From: Thermoproteota archaeon
Lineage (GTDB): Archaea; Thermoproteota; Thermoprotei; Thermoproteales; Thermocladiaceae
DNA: 36,093 nt
Direction: 5' to 3'
NCBI GenBank assembly: GCA_013153275.1
Contig: JAADER010000036.1
Location: forward strand, 1-36,093
Shown here in pieces: positions 23,789 through 32,128 of the stretch (positions within the stretch are counted from its first letter, which is position 1; the number at the start of each line of letters is the position of its first letter). The translations under genes were made by a program, and so were the position numbers. The notes beneath the pieces were generated by a model. That model saw only the letters and a list, made by a program, of their open reading frames with translations. It had not been told where the DNA came from and did not search any database.

Positions 23789-24187
23789 TCATGTTCTAAG
23801 TTCGTAACAGAGCTTCTCGTCAACTATCCTGCGTACTATAACTTTCCTCTTAGTAAGCTCTTCTACCGCTTTCATCAAAGTTGAGAGCTTTATCCCCCTC
23901 GTCTTCGCCCATGTCACGAGCTCGTCTCTGCTTATCAGACCTCCTCTCTTCTTTATCAGCTCAACTATCTTCTCTGCTATGGCTTCAACATCCTCCTCTG
24001 TCTTTGCAGGCTGTGTAGCGCTCTTCGTGACGCTCTTCTCTGCTGTCTTCTCCTCCGTCTTCTGCTGTGTCGTGCTTTCGGTAGGCTTCTCTTCTTTCTT
24101 GGACTCTTCTTCTCCTAGAAGGAATGCTGTTATTCCCAGACTACTAGGTTTCTCCTCGCTCTTCTTCTTTCTCGAGCGTGTAGGCAA
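23789..24187 (-). CDS. Small charged protein with C-terminal winged helix
   Basis: A 132-residue protein of unknown function. The first 65 residues are low complexity, rich in Lys, Glu, Thr and Ser (two stretches of alternating KE/TE), and are probably disordered. Residues 66-132 resemble a winged helix: VEAIAEKIVELIKKRGGLISRDELVTWAKTRGIKLSTLMKAVEELTKRKVIVRRIV, with a wing ending CYEL. It may bind DNA or RNA. The start is TTG at 24187, supported by GGTGAGGA 2-9 nt before it. It is divergent from metG and shares an AT box with it. Confidence 0.75.
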   Translation of the reverse strand: MPTRSRKKKSEEKPSSLGITAFLLGEEESKKEEKPTESTTQQKTEEKTAEKSVTKSATQPAKTEEDVEAIAEKIVELIKKRGGLISRDELVTWAKTRGIKLSTLMKAVEELTKRKVIVRRIVDEKLCYELRT

Positions 24188-24198
24188 ATCCTCACCTT

Positions 24199-24209
24199 AC
24201 CTAGTAGGT
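24199..24209. promoter_or_regulatory. ACCTAGTAGGT inverted repeat at the start of the small winged-helix gene
   Basis: A 5-1-5 perfect inverted repeat sits at the predicted transcription start of the minus-strand gene, 12 bp upstream of its TTG. It could be an operator; this is inferred from position only. Confidence 0.3.
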
Positions 24210-24214
24210 GACAG

Positions 24215-24227
24215 AATCCTATATAAG
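24215..24227. promoter_or_regulatory. AT box shared by metG and the winged-helix gene
   Basis: CCTATATAAG is about 37 bp from each start codon and is a near-palindromic TATA, so it may drive both genes. Confidence 0.5.
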
Positions 24228-24259
24228 TATGTACTCTATAACTGAAACTGTCACAGCTC

Positions 24260-25993
24260 ATGAGCAGCGAGGTGTGGATAATAGGCTCAGCATGGCCATA
24301 TGTGAACTACATTCCTCACCTAGGAAACCTGATAGGCTCAGCACTGAGTGCAGACGTATATGCTAGATACCTACGTCTCAGAGGAGAGAAAGTAATATTC
24401 GTAAGCGGGAGTGATGTCCACGGTACGCCAATAGAGGTCGAGGCGAGAAAGCTCGGGGTTGATCCCCAGGAGTACTCCGAGATCATGCATAAGATAGTTA
24501 GCGAGCTCTTCAGGAGATGGAACATTAGTTACGATAACTATACATCGACGGAGTCTAAGATCCATATAAAATATGTCCAGGAGTTCTTCCTGAAATTGTA
24601 CGAGAGAGGACTCATATTTGAGAAGGAAGATGAGCTACCATACTGTCCAAAAGATAGGATCTTTCTCCCGGACAGGTTCATAGTCGGAACCTGCCCCTAC
24701 TGTGGATACTGGCCAGCGAGAGGCGACCAGTGCGAGAAGTGTGGTGCTCTGTTAGAGCCTAGACAGCTGATAGATCCTAGATGCGCGATATGTGGCTCTG
24801 TCCCAGAGTGGCGTAAGACTAAGCACTGGTATCTTGACCTAAAGAAGTTAGAACAAGATGTGTTAAGATACATCGAGTCTAATGATAGGTTGCCAGAAAA
24901 TGTGAAGACAATGAGCCTGTCGATACTTAAGGCAGGTCTCAAGCCGAGAGCTGTGACGAGAGATAACCGGTGGGGAATACCGGCACCCTTTCCAGGAGCG
25001 GAAGGGAAGACGATATATGTGTGGTTTGAGGCTGTCCTAGGGTACATATCTGCGACCATGGAGTACATGGAGAGGATAGGTAGGGATGTTAATGAAGGTT
25101 TAAAACTGTGGAAAAATAGTAGTACTAGGGTAGTGTTCTTCATAGGCAAGGACAACATACCTTTCCACTCTATAATCCTCCCCGCACTTCTGATAGGTTC
25201 AGGAGAAGGATATGTGCTTCCTTACACTATATCGGCTACAGAGTACTTGATGTATGAGGGACAGAAATTCAGCAAAAGCAACAGAATCGGTATATGGATC
25301 GACGAGGCGTTGAAAATAATAGAGAACGTGGACTACTGGAGGTTCATTTTGATATATATCAGACCCGAGACGAAGGACTCGAACTTCAGCTGGGACCAGG
25401 CGATAGATATAATAAACTCCATACTTAACGATACTATTGGAAACTTTATCCATAGAGTACTGACTCTAATAAAGAGAAAGCTGGAAGGAAGAACGCCGAG
25501 AGTATGCAAGCTTGAAAGCTGTGATGAGAAGGTTAGAGATGATGCATTAAAAACGTTTAAAGAGGTCGAGAATCTGTACCATAGTATTAAGTTAAGAGAA
25601 GCCGTGCATAAAGCTGTTGACATAGCGAGGATAGGGAACAAGTACTTCAACGAACGAAGACCGTGGGACGTCCTCAAGTTTGATAGAGAGCTTGGGGAAT
25701 CAGTGCTTGGTGTAGGTCTCCACCTAGTTAAGATGATAGCTCTATCGCTATATCCTGTGATTCCTGACAGCATGAGCAGGCTCTGGAGAATGATGGGATA
25801 TAGTAGAGACATTCTTGAGGAAGGATGGAGATCAGGGTATGAACCAGTTCCAGCTGGCCTCACTATAGGAGATGTTAGTCCACTGTTCTCGAAGGTTGAT
25901 AGAGATGAGATAAGGAGGAGACTTGACGCTCTGATGAAGGATAGGGCTGTGAGATGGAGTAGAAAGTTCCCGTGGGAGCAGGTCATTCTCTAG
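24260..25993 (+). CDS. metG: Methionyl-tRNA synthetase
   Basis: Charges tRNA-Met, both initiator and elongator. The 577-residue protein has the class I HIGH variant in AWPYVNYIPHLGNL (residues 11-24) and KFSKS at 336-340. A double zinc knuckle lies between them (GTCPYCGYWPARGDQCEKCGALL then DPRCAICG). The tRNA-binding C-terminal EMAP-like domain is absent, as in many archaea where it is a separate protein. The ATG lies 37 bp from the AT box. Its stop overlaps the convergent HTH gene by 4 nt. Confidence 0.96.
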   Translation: MSSEVWIIGSAWPYVNYIPHLGNLIGSALSADVYARYLRLRGEKVIFVSGSDVHGTPIEVEARKLGVDPQEYSEIMHKIVSELFRRWNISYDNYTSTESKIHIKYVQEFFLKLYERGLIFEKEDELPYCPKDRIFLPDRFIVGTCPYCGYWPARGDQCEKCGALLEPRQLIDPRCAICGSVPEWRKTKHWYLDLKKLEQDVLRYIESNDRLPENVKTMSLSILKAGLKPRAVTRDNRWGIPAPFPGAEGKTIYVWFEAVLGYISATMEYMERIGRDVNEGLKLWKNSSTRVVFFIGKDNIPFHSIILPALLIGSGEGYVLPYTISATEYLMYEGQKFSKSNRIGIWIDEALKIIENVDYWRFILIYIRPETKDSNFSWDQAIDIINSILNDTIGNFIHRVLTLIKRKLEGRTPRVCKLESCDEKVRDDALKTFKEVENLYHSIKLREAVHKAVDIARIGNKYFNERRPWDVLKFDRELGESVLGVGLHLVKMIALSLYPVIPDSMSRLWRMMGYSRDILEEGWRSGYEPVPAGLTIGDVSPLFSKVDRDEIRRRLDALMKDRAVRWSRKFPWEQVIL

Positions 25994-26592
25994 GTGCTCT
26001 CAAGCATCTCGTTCCTGGTCTTCAGCTCTATGTATGTCTGTGCGAGGCCTCTCTGAAGAATTCTCCTTGCTATACATGTCATTATCTCTACGAATGCTTC
26101 AGCTGGTGTTAGAGACCTAAGTTTCAGGCCTATACTTTTTGCAACGTTTTTAGCTATTTCTGTACATTTTTGAAGTTCTCTACATCTCATACAGTTTACA
26201 GGTGGCTGTCTTCCTGTAACTATGATGAGGCCTGTCCTCTTGTCTATGAATGCTCCCTTATTATTGACTATGGTTATCATCACGTTCTCATCGTTTGCAA
26301 GTATCTTATATACGAGAAATATGTTAGAGGCAAGAACGTAGTCTCCATCTCCTTTTCGTTCTATCCATCCTGCTCTCATTAGCGTGTTCAGATGTCTATA
26401 GAGCGTTGATTTAGGAATATGAAGCTTCTCTGAGAGCACTGATGCTCGTGTTACGCCAAATACTATGAGTTTAAGTATTGGAAGTCTCTCACGTACTAGA
26501 GCGACGTCGAACATGTCTTCTCTTAAGAGCCTTATTCTGCCGTTAGACGCTACAGGGGGGAGTGTCGGAAAACTTATTATCTCTGCCTCCAT
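25990..26592 (-). CDS. Winged-helix transcriptional regulator with Cys triad
   Basis: A predicted DNA-binding protein of 200 residues. Residues 35-90 form an ArsR/TrmB-like winged helix (LIVFGVTRASVLSEKLHIPKSTLYRHLNTLMRAGWIER). The remainder starts with a strand-rich part (NVMITIVNNKGAFIDKRTGLIIVTG). Then comes C134-x2-C137-x5-C143, which could hold a metal or respond to redox state, and a final helical segment. Its own TATA-like box is about 29 bp from the ATG. Target genes cannot be read from sequence; the small membrane gene lies just upstream on the same strand. Confidence 0.85.
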   Translation of the reverse strand: MEAEIISFPTLPPVASNGRIRLLREDMFDVALVRERLPILKLIVFGVTRASVLSEKLHIPKSTLYRHLNTLMRAGWIERKGDGDYVLASNIFLVYKILANDENVMITIVNNKGAFIDKRTGLIIVTGRQPPVNCMRCRELQKCTEIAKNVAKSIGLKLRSLTPAEAFVEIMTCIARRILQRGLAQTYIELKTRNEMLEST

Positions 26593-26614
26593 CTTCCTGC
26601 AATATTACGCTCTT

Positions 26615-26627
26615 ACGAAATGTTTAA
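26615..26627 (-). promoter_or_regulatory. Putative TATA box of the HTH regulator
   Basis: On the minus strand GCTTAAACATT is centred about 29 bp before the ATG at 26592. Confidence 0.45.
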
Positions 26628-26642
26628 GCACTACACTCTGAC

Positions 26643-26984
26643 CTATTTTCTGAGAAGCGCTATGACAACTCCAACAACAACTCCCGCAAGTACTGGCCCT
26701 ATCATGACTATGCTTAATCCCGTGATTATCATGTTTATTAGGGACCATAGTTTATCCATGTTACCGACAAATAGGAGTATAAGCTTCTGAAGAGAGAGAC
26801 CTACAGACCATACTCCGAGAAATGTTCCAAGAATTATCAATACTATCAGTGCAAGAATATATTTCGCCGCTTTTGTAGCAGCATATCCAATTCCTATTCC
26901 TAGAAGGAACTCTACAAACATGACTAGGTAAGTACTGTAGTGACTCATCATTGTTGAAAAAACCTGAGATACGGCTACGTTCAT
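26643..26984 (-). CDS. Small membrane protein, FUN14-like
   Basis: A 113-residue protein with about three hydrophobic helices (FVEFLLGIGIGYAATKAAKYILALIVLIILGTFLGVW, IINMIITGLSIVMIG and GPVLAGVVVGVVIALLRK). The glycine-zipper first helix followed by a Lys/Tyr turn resembles FUN14-domain proteins, which are membrane proteins of unsettled role in archaea. The start is ATG 26984, chosen because a TATA-like box lies about 31 bp upstream. A longer frame to 27074 would overlap the divergent radical-SAM gene and add an unlikely N-terminus. FUN14 membership is a guess by eye. Confidence 0.65.
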   Translation of the reverse strand: MNVAVSQVFSTMMSHYSTYLVMFVEFLLGIGIGYAATKAAKYILALIVLIILGTFLGVWSVGLSLQKLILLFVGNMDKLWSLINMIITGLSIVMIGPVLAGVVVGVVIALLRK

Positions 26985-27008
26985 CTGACCATCTATATTT
27001 TCCAATGC

Positions 27009-27021
27009 TTGGTATTTAAAG
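27009..27021. promoter_or_regulatory. AT box between the membrane protein and radical-SAM genes
   Basis: CTTTAAATACC (minus strand) is about 31 bp before the ATG at 26984. The same palindromic core is 43 bp before the plus-strand ATG at 27058. Confidence 0.4.
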
Positions 27022-27057
27022 CATGTCTTCAGTCGTTCAAAGAGAATTGAATAAGAT

Positions 27058-28254
27058 ATGCTTAATAGGGACATCTGCCGATTTATCTCGAGAGTGAGTA
27101 AGACACAGGGCAGAGCTCCAGTAGACAGATGTGTAGTATGTGGAAGAGAGCACTATCCTCTCTCGAGAGTGCTACCTGTGTGCCCAGACTGTATCCGCGA
27201 AAGATTTGAAGAGTGCAAGCATCTGATCTATAGAGCACATGAGACCAGTAGATCCAGATTCAGACTCCCGTACCCTCAGCCATCTTCGGAGAGAGGCGTG
27301 AGATGTATATTCTGTGCTAGAGAATGTAGACTCTCTAAGGGTGAGGTCGGTTACTGTGGGTTAACAATAGTAGATGAGAATGGTAAACTAAGAAGGATCG
27401 CTGGTAATGGTAGATGGGGGTTACTAGACTGGTACTATGATCCATTACCTACGAACTGTGTTGCAGAGTGGTTCTGTCCAGCATCTACCGGCATCGGATA
27501 TCCAACGTATTCCGTGTCTGAGAGAGGTCCCGAGATAGGATACTACAATCTTGCTGTCTTCTACGGGTCCTGTAATCTTGATTGTCTGTATTGTCAGAAC
27601 TGGCAGTACAGGGAGTATCATCTTAACCTTGTGAGCAAGCTCGTACATGTTGACGAGCTAGTGAAGGCTGCAGAGAGTCCTCGTGTCACATGTGTATGCT
27701 ATTTCGGTGGCGATCCGAGCAGCCAGATAGTTCACGCGTTGATCGCCTCTAAGAGAATGTTTGACAACGCTAGGAAGAGAGGTAGAGTGTTTAGAATATG
27801 TTGGGAGACTAATGGTCAGATAAATCCGATATTTCTCAGAGAAGTTATAGAGCTGAGCCTGAGGTCGGGAGGAATAATTAAGGTTGACATAAAGGCGGGA
27901 ACAGGAAACGTCTATAGGGCACTCACTGATGGAGAGTACAGGAACGTCATTAGAACTATTAGGGAAGTTGCTAAGAGAGTTAAAGAGAGACCTGAGATCC
28001 CGCTACTAACTATAAGTCTCTTAGTTGTGCCTGGATATGTTGATCAAGTTGAGATAGAGAACGTATGTAAGTTCATAAGTGAGCTAGGTGTAGATGTTCC
28101 ACTGTCGTTTCTAGCGTTCCATCCTGACTATCTGATGAGCGATCTTCCGCCAACTAGTAGAAATCATATGGATCTTGCATTAAAGATAGCGAGAGAGTAT
28201 GGTATAGAGATGTTGAATGTTGGCAACAAGTGGCTTTTAGGAGACTACTACTAG
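27058..28254 (+). CDS. Radical-SAM enzyme (COG1180, pyruvate-formate-lyase-activating-like) with two zinc-binding modules
   Basis: A radical S-adenosylmethionine protein of 398 residues; its target is unknown. The cluster motif CNLDCLYC (C172-x3-C176-x2-C179) binds the catalytic 4Fe-4S cluster. Upstream lie two further cysteine groups: C25, C28, C42, C45, a zinc-ribbon spacing, and C83, C86, C90, C100 (CIFCAREC...GYC), typical of the archaeal PflA-like group. The glycine-rich SAM motif is CYFGGDPSSQ. The start is uncertain. ATG 27058 overlaps divergent regulatory DNA, and a GTG at 27094 in frame (13th codon) fits a TATA-like CTTAATAGG better. The related AMMECR1-linked subgroup cannot be excluded. 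Confidence 0.88.
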   Translation: MLNRDICRFISRVSKTQGRAPVDRCVVCGREHYPLSRVLPVCPDCIRERFEECKHLIYRAHETSRSRFRLPYPQPSSERGVRCIFCARECRLSKGEVGYCGLTIVDENGKLRRIAGNGRWGLLDWYYDPLPTNCVAEWFCPASTGIGYPTYSVSERGPEIGYYNLAVFYGSCNLDCLYCQNWQYREYHLNLVSKLVHVDELVKAAESPRVTCVCYFGGDPSSQIVHALIASKRMFDNARKRGRVFRICWETNGQINPIFLREVIELSLRSGGIIKVDIKAGTGNVYRALTDGEYRNVIRTIREVAKRVKERPEIPLLTISLLVVPGYVDQVEIENVCKFISELGVDVPLSFLAFHPDYLMSDLPPTSRNHMDLALKIAREYGIEMLNVGNKWLLGDYY

Positions 28255-28261
28255 TGAGATG

Positions 28262-28273
28262 ATTAACGTTAAT
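28262..28273. repeat. Perfect 12-bp palindrome upstream of atpI
   Basis: ATTAACGTTAAT is a perfect 12-bp inverted repeat directly upstream of the atpI TATA box, where a transcription factor could overlap the TFB-binding element. This is inferred from position. Confidence 0.4.
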
Positions 28274-28285
28274 TCTTAAAATACT
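28273..28285 (+). promoter_or_regulatory. Putative atpI TATA box
   Basis: TTCTTAAAATAC is centred about 26 bp before the GTG start, giving leaderless geometry. Confidence 0.5.
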
Positions 28286-28303
28286 TAGATAAGGACTGTA
28301 GGT

Positions 28304-31165
28304 GTGCCTCTTGAGCGCATTGCGGAGTATAGGATTGCATTGCCAGCTAAGCAGGCATTTGACGTTATAGCCAAACTTGGAGAGCTTGGATATGTAATGT
28401 TGCCACCAAGACCAGCAGAGCTCCCTGCACCTCACATACCATCTGAGATAGCTGATGCTGCTAGGAGATGTGATGAGGTTGCTAGAGAGCTCTCTAAGGT
28501 GCTCTCAACATATAATGTTCCTCCTCCAGAGGCTCCCATAGAGATAGCGTTCACAAGCTTTCTCGACATGGCTCAGAAAGCCTCAGATGAGGGCTCAGAG
28601 ATACTTACAAGAGTTAATCAGTATATTAATGCGATAAACGAGGTCTCTCAGGAACTTACAACTCTCAAGAGATATCTAGAGGTTCTCGAGAGAGTTGGTC
28701 CTGTCGGACTTCCCGAGTTCAGACACTTCAGAGTAGATCTTGTGCTCCTAGAGCCTACAGAGGTTGCCGACTTCAGAAAGTCTCTAGAGCTTCACAATGT
28801 TGAGGTGATAGTTTACGAGGGTGAGAAGCCTCTAGCAATAGTAATATATCCTACCTGGCTCAAGGAGACCGTAGAGAGCATATATAGGGTCTTCAACAAG
28901 AGTCCAATAGAGCTTCCTAGAGAACAAGCATCACCCTCAGCTCTCAAGGAGAGAGTATCACAGCTTGAGCATAGGTTGCAGGAGCTGAATAATGAGCTCA
29001 GTAGATACCTCTTAAGCATAAGAGATAGACTGTATCGCGTAACTGAGGCAGCAAATGCAGTAATGCAGATTATTAGACAGTATACCGACACTGTGATACC
29101 TGAAGGAGAGGAGGTCAGAACCAGACTAAGTGAGTTGAGAAAGAGCATTGAGGAATCTAAGAGGAGGCTCGAGGAGGTGGAGGCGCTCCTCATAGCCGTA
29201 TCATCCATGGTAAAGAGAAAGATAGAGAAGATAGAGGTCACGACGCTGAAAGTCCGCGTATTCGCAGTCAAGGGTAGTCTGAGAAGCGAGATCTTGTCAA
29301 AGTATCCTAACATAGTTGAGGATGCTGGAGAGGGTGTGAAGATAGTCATGATCTTCGAGGCTCCTCCAGAGCTGTCACCACAGGATCTAGTTACCTCTGG
29401 TGTGTGTGTTGAGATACCTAAGGAGTATCTTCTGGACCTTAAGAGTGCTCTCAACGTGATAGCGAGGGAGAGAGACGAGCTCAAGAACAGGATAAAGGAT
29501 CTTGAGAGAGAACTCGACGCGTTTATAAAGCAGTTCAATAAGGTCTCAGTATACGGAATAGAGAATCTCGACAAGGCAGGTCCTGACACGGTCACGGTCA
29601 TAGCACAGTTAAGGTTGAAAGATGTCAGAGAGTTCGAGAGAGCGCTAGCAGACATATTGACAAAGCTTGCAGTGCATGCAGAGGTCAGAAGATACAGCAA
29701 GTACGCATACATACCTGAGGTGCCTAAGGACAGGGCACCAACATACGAGACCTATCCTAGACCTGTCGACGTTCTCAAGAGGATAGTATACTGGTACGGC
29801 ATTCCGAAGTATGGAGAGGTATCGCCAGTACCAATAGCATGGTGGTTCTTCCCAATGTTCTATGGCTGGATGTTCCCCGATGTTGGACATGGAATACTGA
29901 TATTTATACTTGGCCTACTTCTAGCATGTTGGAGATATAAGGGAGACAACAAGGTTCTCAAGGCGATATTTGACGGGAAGAGGTTTGTTGACTGGGGAGT
30001 CATATTCATGCAGTGTGGTATCTGGAGCATAATCTTCGGTTTCATAGAGGCAGGTGACTTCTTTGGAGTGCCACTGCGCATGCTTGGGATACCGTCACTC
30101 TACGAGCTGATGGAGCCAACACCTCTACGACTAGTGGAGGAGCATAAGGCGCTAACGTTGCAGAACCTGTTAGAGGCAATAAAGGCCGAGGGAGGATTCG
30201 TGCCACTGATGCATTCCATATTCATAACGCTAGGATGGTCAATAATAATTGGAATATTCATACTAGCAGCATCAGCATATCTGAAGGTAGTGAACTACGT
30301 GAGACTAGGCTACAAGTATGATGCCAAGTACTATGCAATATTTGGAACAATAGTGCTAATATTCGCATTCTGTCTATCATCACTAGGACTAGTACCACTG
30401 AGACCACTAGGACTAACAATAGCACAGCAGATACATGCACATCCAGAGATCGCTACACCACTAGACTGGGCATATCTAGGATTCGTCCAGCTAGTCACTG
30501 GACCACTATACTATAGTGGAGGATGGCACATGTACGCACCAATGTCGTATAGAGTAGCGTGGGCAGTGGCTACGATAATAATGGTACTAATAGTCATTGC
30601 AGTAGCATTATCGGACAAGAAGAAGCATACTCACCTACATGAACCACTCATGACATATGGAGTAGAGGCAGCAGAATCATACTTCGCATGGGGATTCGCA
30701 AACGTGATATCGTTCATGAGACTCGGAATAGTAGCAATAGTCCACGCAGTCCTAACAGCACTAGTGGTATGGGGAACATATGCCATAGCCGTCTACGCGA
30801 TGCACTCATGGGTAGCAGGACTAGCATACCTGGTAGCACTACTGCCCGGCGGAATAATAGGATTCCTAGTGTTCAGAGTGTTTGGAAAGAAGTTCGCAAG
30901 CGGGTTCCTAGCGTTCTGTCTGCTAGGCGTGGTCACAGGACTTGCAGGAGCATTCGCACACTCGATGAGCCTGATAATGATAGCAGTATGGATATGTGCA
31001 ATACTTGGCAACATATGTGTAGTAATATTTGAAGGCCTAGTAGCATTCATACAAAGCCTCAGATTGCACTTCTACGAGATGTTCACAAAGTTCTTCATAG
31101 ACGGAGGAATACTGTTCCAGCCGTTTAAGATAGGGTCACCAGTAGTCAGAATACGCATAGCGTAA
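28304..31165 (+). CDS. atpI: A/V-type ATP synthase subunit I (a subunit)
   Basis: The membrane stator subunit that carries the proton (or sodium) half-channels. The protein is 953 residues, long for archaea (commonly about 650-700). The first about 500 residues are the soluble arm with coiled coils (LKERVSQLEHRLQELNNEL near 210 and RDELKNRIKDLERELDAF near 390). The first membrane helix begins near residue 510 at WWFFPMFYGWMFPDVGHG. The essential arginine helix is ISFMRLGIVAIVHAVLT, and VAFIQSLRLHFYEMFTKFF ends the membrane part. Codon endings change markedly from about 30180 on, to A-ending codons. GTG start after a TATA-like box. No other ATPase subunits are adjacent. Confidence 0.94.
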   Translation: MPLERIAEYRIALPAKQAFDVIAKLGELGYVMLPPRPAELPAPHIPSEIADAARRCDEVARELSKVLSTYNVPPPEAPIEIAFTSFLDMAQKASDEGSEILTRVNQYINAINEVSQELTTLKRYLEVLERVGPVGLPEFRHFRVDLVLLEPTEVADFRKSLELHNVEVIVYEGEKPLAIVIYPTWLKETVESIYRVFNKSPIELPREQASPSALKERVSQLEHRLQELNNELSRYLLSIRDRLYRVTEAANAVMQIIRQYTDTVIPEGEEVRTRLSELRKSIEESKRRLEEVEALLIAVSSMVKRKIEKIEVTTLKVRVFAVKGSLRSEILSKYPNIVEDAGEGVKIVMIFEAPPELSPQDLVTSGVCVEIPKEYLLDLKSALNVIARERDELKNRIKDLERELDAFIKQFNKVSVYGIENLDKAGPDTVTVIAQLRLKDVREFERALADILTKLAVHAEVRRYSKYAYIPEVPKDRAPTYETYPRPVDVLKRIVYWYGIPKYGEVSPVPIAWWFFPMFYGWMFPDVGHGILIFILGLLLACWRYKGDNKVLKAIFDGKRFVDWGVIFMQCGIWSIIFGFIEAGDFFGVPLRMLGIPSLYELMEPTPLRLVEEHKALTLQNLLEAIKAEGGFVPLMHSIFITLGWSIIIGIFILAASAYLKVVNYVRLGYKYDAKYYAIFGTIVLIFAFCLSSLGLVPLRPLGLTIAQQIHAHPEIATPLDWAYLGFVQLVTGPLYYSGGWHMYAPMSYRVAWAVATIIMVLIVIAVALSDKKKHTHLHEPLMTYGVEAAESYFAWGFANVISFMRLGIVAIVHAVLTALVVWGTYAIAVYAMHSWVAGLAYLVALLPGGIIGFLVFRVFGKKFASGFLAFCLLGVVTGLAGAFAHSMSLIMIAVWICAILGNICVVIFEGLVAFIQSLRLHFYEMFTKFFIDGGILFQPFKIGSPVVRIRIA

Positions 31166-31352
31166 CAGCAGAGACAGGACACACTAAAAGACAGGTACCA
31201 CAGAGAGAACATATTTCAACATCTATCTTAACCTTCTTTCCATTACTTTTCTCAACTATTATAGCACCCTTCTGACAATTATCAACACATAACTCACACC
31301 TTACACATTTCTCATCTATTATTTTCACTATCTTTCTCTCCAATCTATACAT
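31146..31352 (-). CDS. 2[4Fe-4S] ferredoxin
   Basis: A small electron carrier of 68 residues. It has two complete cluster motifs: C16-x2-C19-x2-C22-x3-C26, then C48-x2-C51-x2-C54-x3-C58. The second is followed by Pro as in classic ferredoxins; the first is followed by Gln rather than Pro. The ATG at 31352 is preferred over 31370 because the TATA-like box is centred near 31385. Its end overlaps atpI by 20 nt on the opposite strand. It may serve the nearby flavin or radical-SAM enzymes, which is speculation. Confidence 0.85.
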   Translation of the reverse strand: MYRLERKIVKIIDEKCVRCELCVDNCQKGAIIVEKSNGKKVKIDVEICSLCGTCLLVCPVSAVTLCVF

Positions 31353-31378
31353 CAGACAGTCAAGTAGCATACAGCGTT

Positions 31379-31390
31379 ATAGTTTAAGAC
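31379..31390. promoter_or_regulatory. AT box shared by the ferredoxin and nadM
   Basis: TTAGTTTAAGAC-like sequence lies about 30 bp from each start codon (31352 and 31415), so it can be read as a TATA box in both directions. Confidence 0.45.
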
Positions 31391-31414
31391 TATTTCTTAC
31401 TAATGAGAGAGATC

Positions 31415-31942
31415 ATGCGTGGATTGTTCATAGGAAGATTCCAACCATTTCACTTAGGACATCTTAAAGCACTTGAATGGATACTTAACCAAGTAGAGGA
31501 AGTAACTATAGCAATCGGCTCCGCAAATGTAGCATTAACATTTAGGAATCCATTCACAGTCGGTGAGAGAATTGAGATGATACATAGAGTCCTGAAAGAA
31601 CTGGGACTACTCGATAGAGCATATATATGCTCCGTACCTGATACATGCGGAGAAATGCACACAATATGGCCAGCATATCTTAGACACTGGTGCCCCAAAT
31701 TCGACATAGTGTTCACAAACGACCCCCTATCTGAGCTGTGTCTAGATTATGCAAATATTAAACATGTTGGGATACCATTCTTCGATAGGAACCAGCTCTC
31801 TGGTACATATATTAGAAAGTTAATGGCTGTAAAAGATGATAGATGGCGAGAACTAGTCCCACGTCAGGTCGAGCGGTTCATCGACGAGATAAATGGGGTT
31901 GATCGTGTAGTGAAGCTGGCAAGGATAGAAAAGATAATATAG
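31415..31942 (+). CDS. nadM: Nicotinamide-mononucleotide adenylyltransferase (archaeal)
   Basis: Makes NAD from NMN and ATP. The 175-residue protein has the nucleotidyltransferase motif GRFQPFHLGH (residues 7-16), ATP-binding GSAN, and RNPFTVGERIEMI, all typical of archaeal NadM. SGTYIRKLM is the second adenylate motif (ISGTxIR). ATG 31415 is chosen over 31403 because the predicted transcription start is near 31410. It is divergent from the ferredoxin and 24 nt upstream of rpoP. Confidence 0.95.
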   Translation: MRGLFIGRFQPFHLGHLKALEWILNQVEEVTIAIGSANVALTFRNPFTVGERIEMIHRVLKELGLLDRAYICSVPDTCGEMHTIWPAYLRHWCPKFDIVFTNDPLSELCLDYANIKHVGIPFFDRNQLSGTYIRKLMAVKDDRWRELVPRQVERFIDEINGVDRVVKLARIEKII

Positions 31943-31966
31943 GACCTACACAGATGTGACTAAGGG

Positions 31967-32128
31967 ATGTCGTCGAGAAAGTTATACACCTGTCTACGTT
32001 GCGGAAAATCGTTTTCAAAAGAGGATTTAGACACCCTCTCAGGAATGGGAGTCAAGTGTCCCTTCTGTGGATACAGAATAATAATGAAGAACAGGTCCCC
32101 GTCAGCAAAGAGGATAAAGGCTAGATAA
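31967..32128 (+). CDS. rpoP: DNA-directed RNA polymerase subunit P (Rpb12-like)
   Basis: A small zinc subunit of the archaeal RNA polymerase. Too short for many gene callers, it translates to 53 residues: TCLRCGKSF (C9, C12), then GVKCPFCGYRIIMKNRS (C31, C34), ending KRIKAR. The pattern CxxCG...CPxCGYRIIxKxR is the Rpb12/RpoP signature. The ATG directly follows AAGGG, and TAATATAGG about 28 bp upstream may be a TATA box overlapping the nadM stop. The 3' end overlaps the convergent ureohydrolase by 8 nt. Confidence 0.93.
   Translation: MSSRKLYTCLRCGKSFSKEDLDTLSGMGVKCPFCGYRIIMKNRSPSAKRIKAR

Noticed and set aside
26985-27074. Longer N-terminus of the small membrane protein
   Set aside because: It overlaps the divergent radical-SAM region, and the TATA position fits the ATG at 26984.
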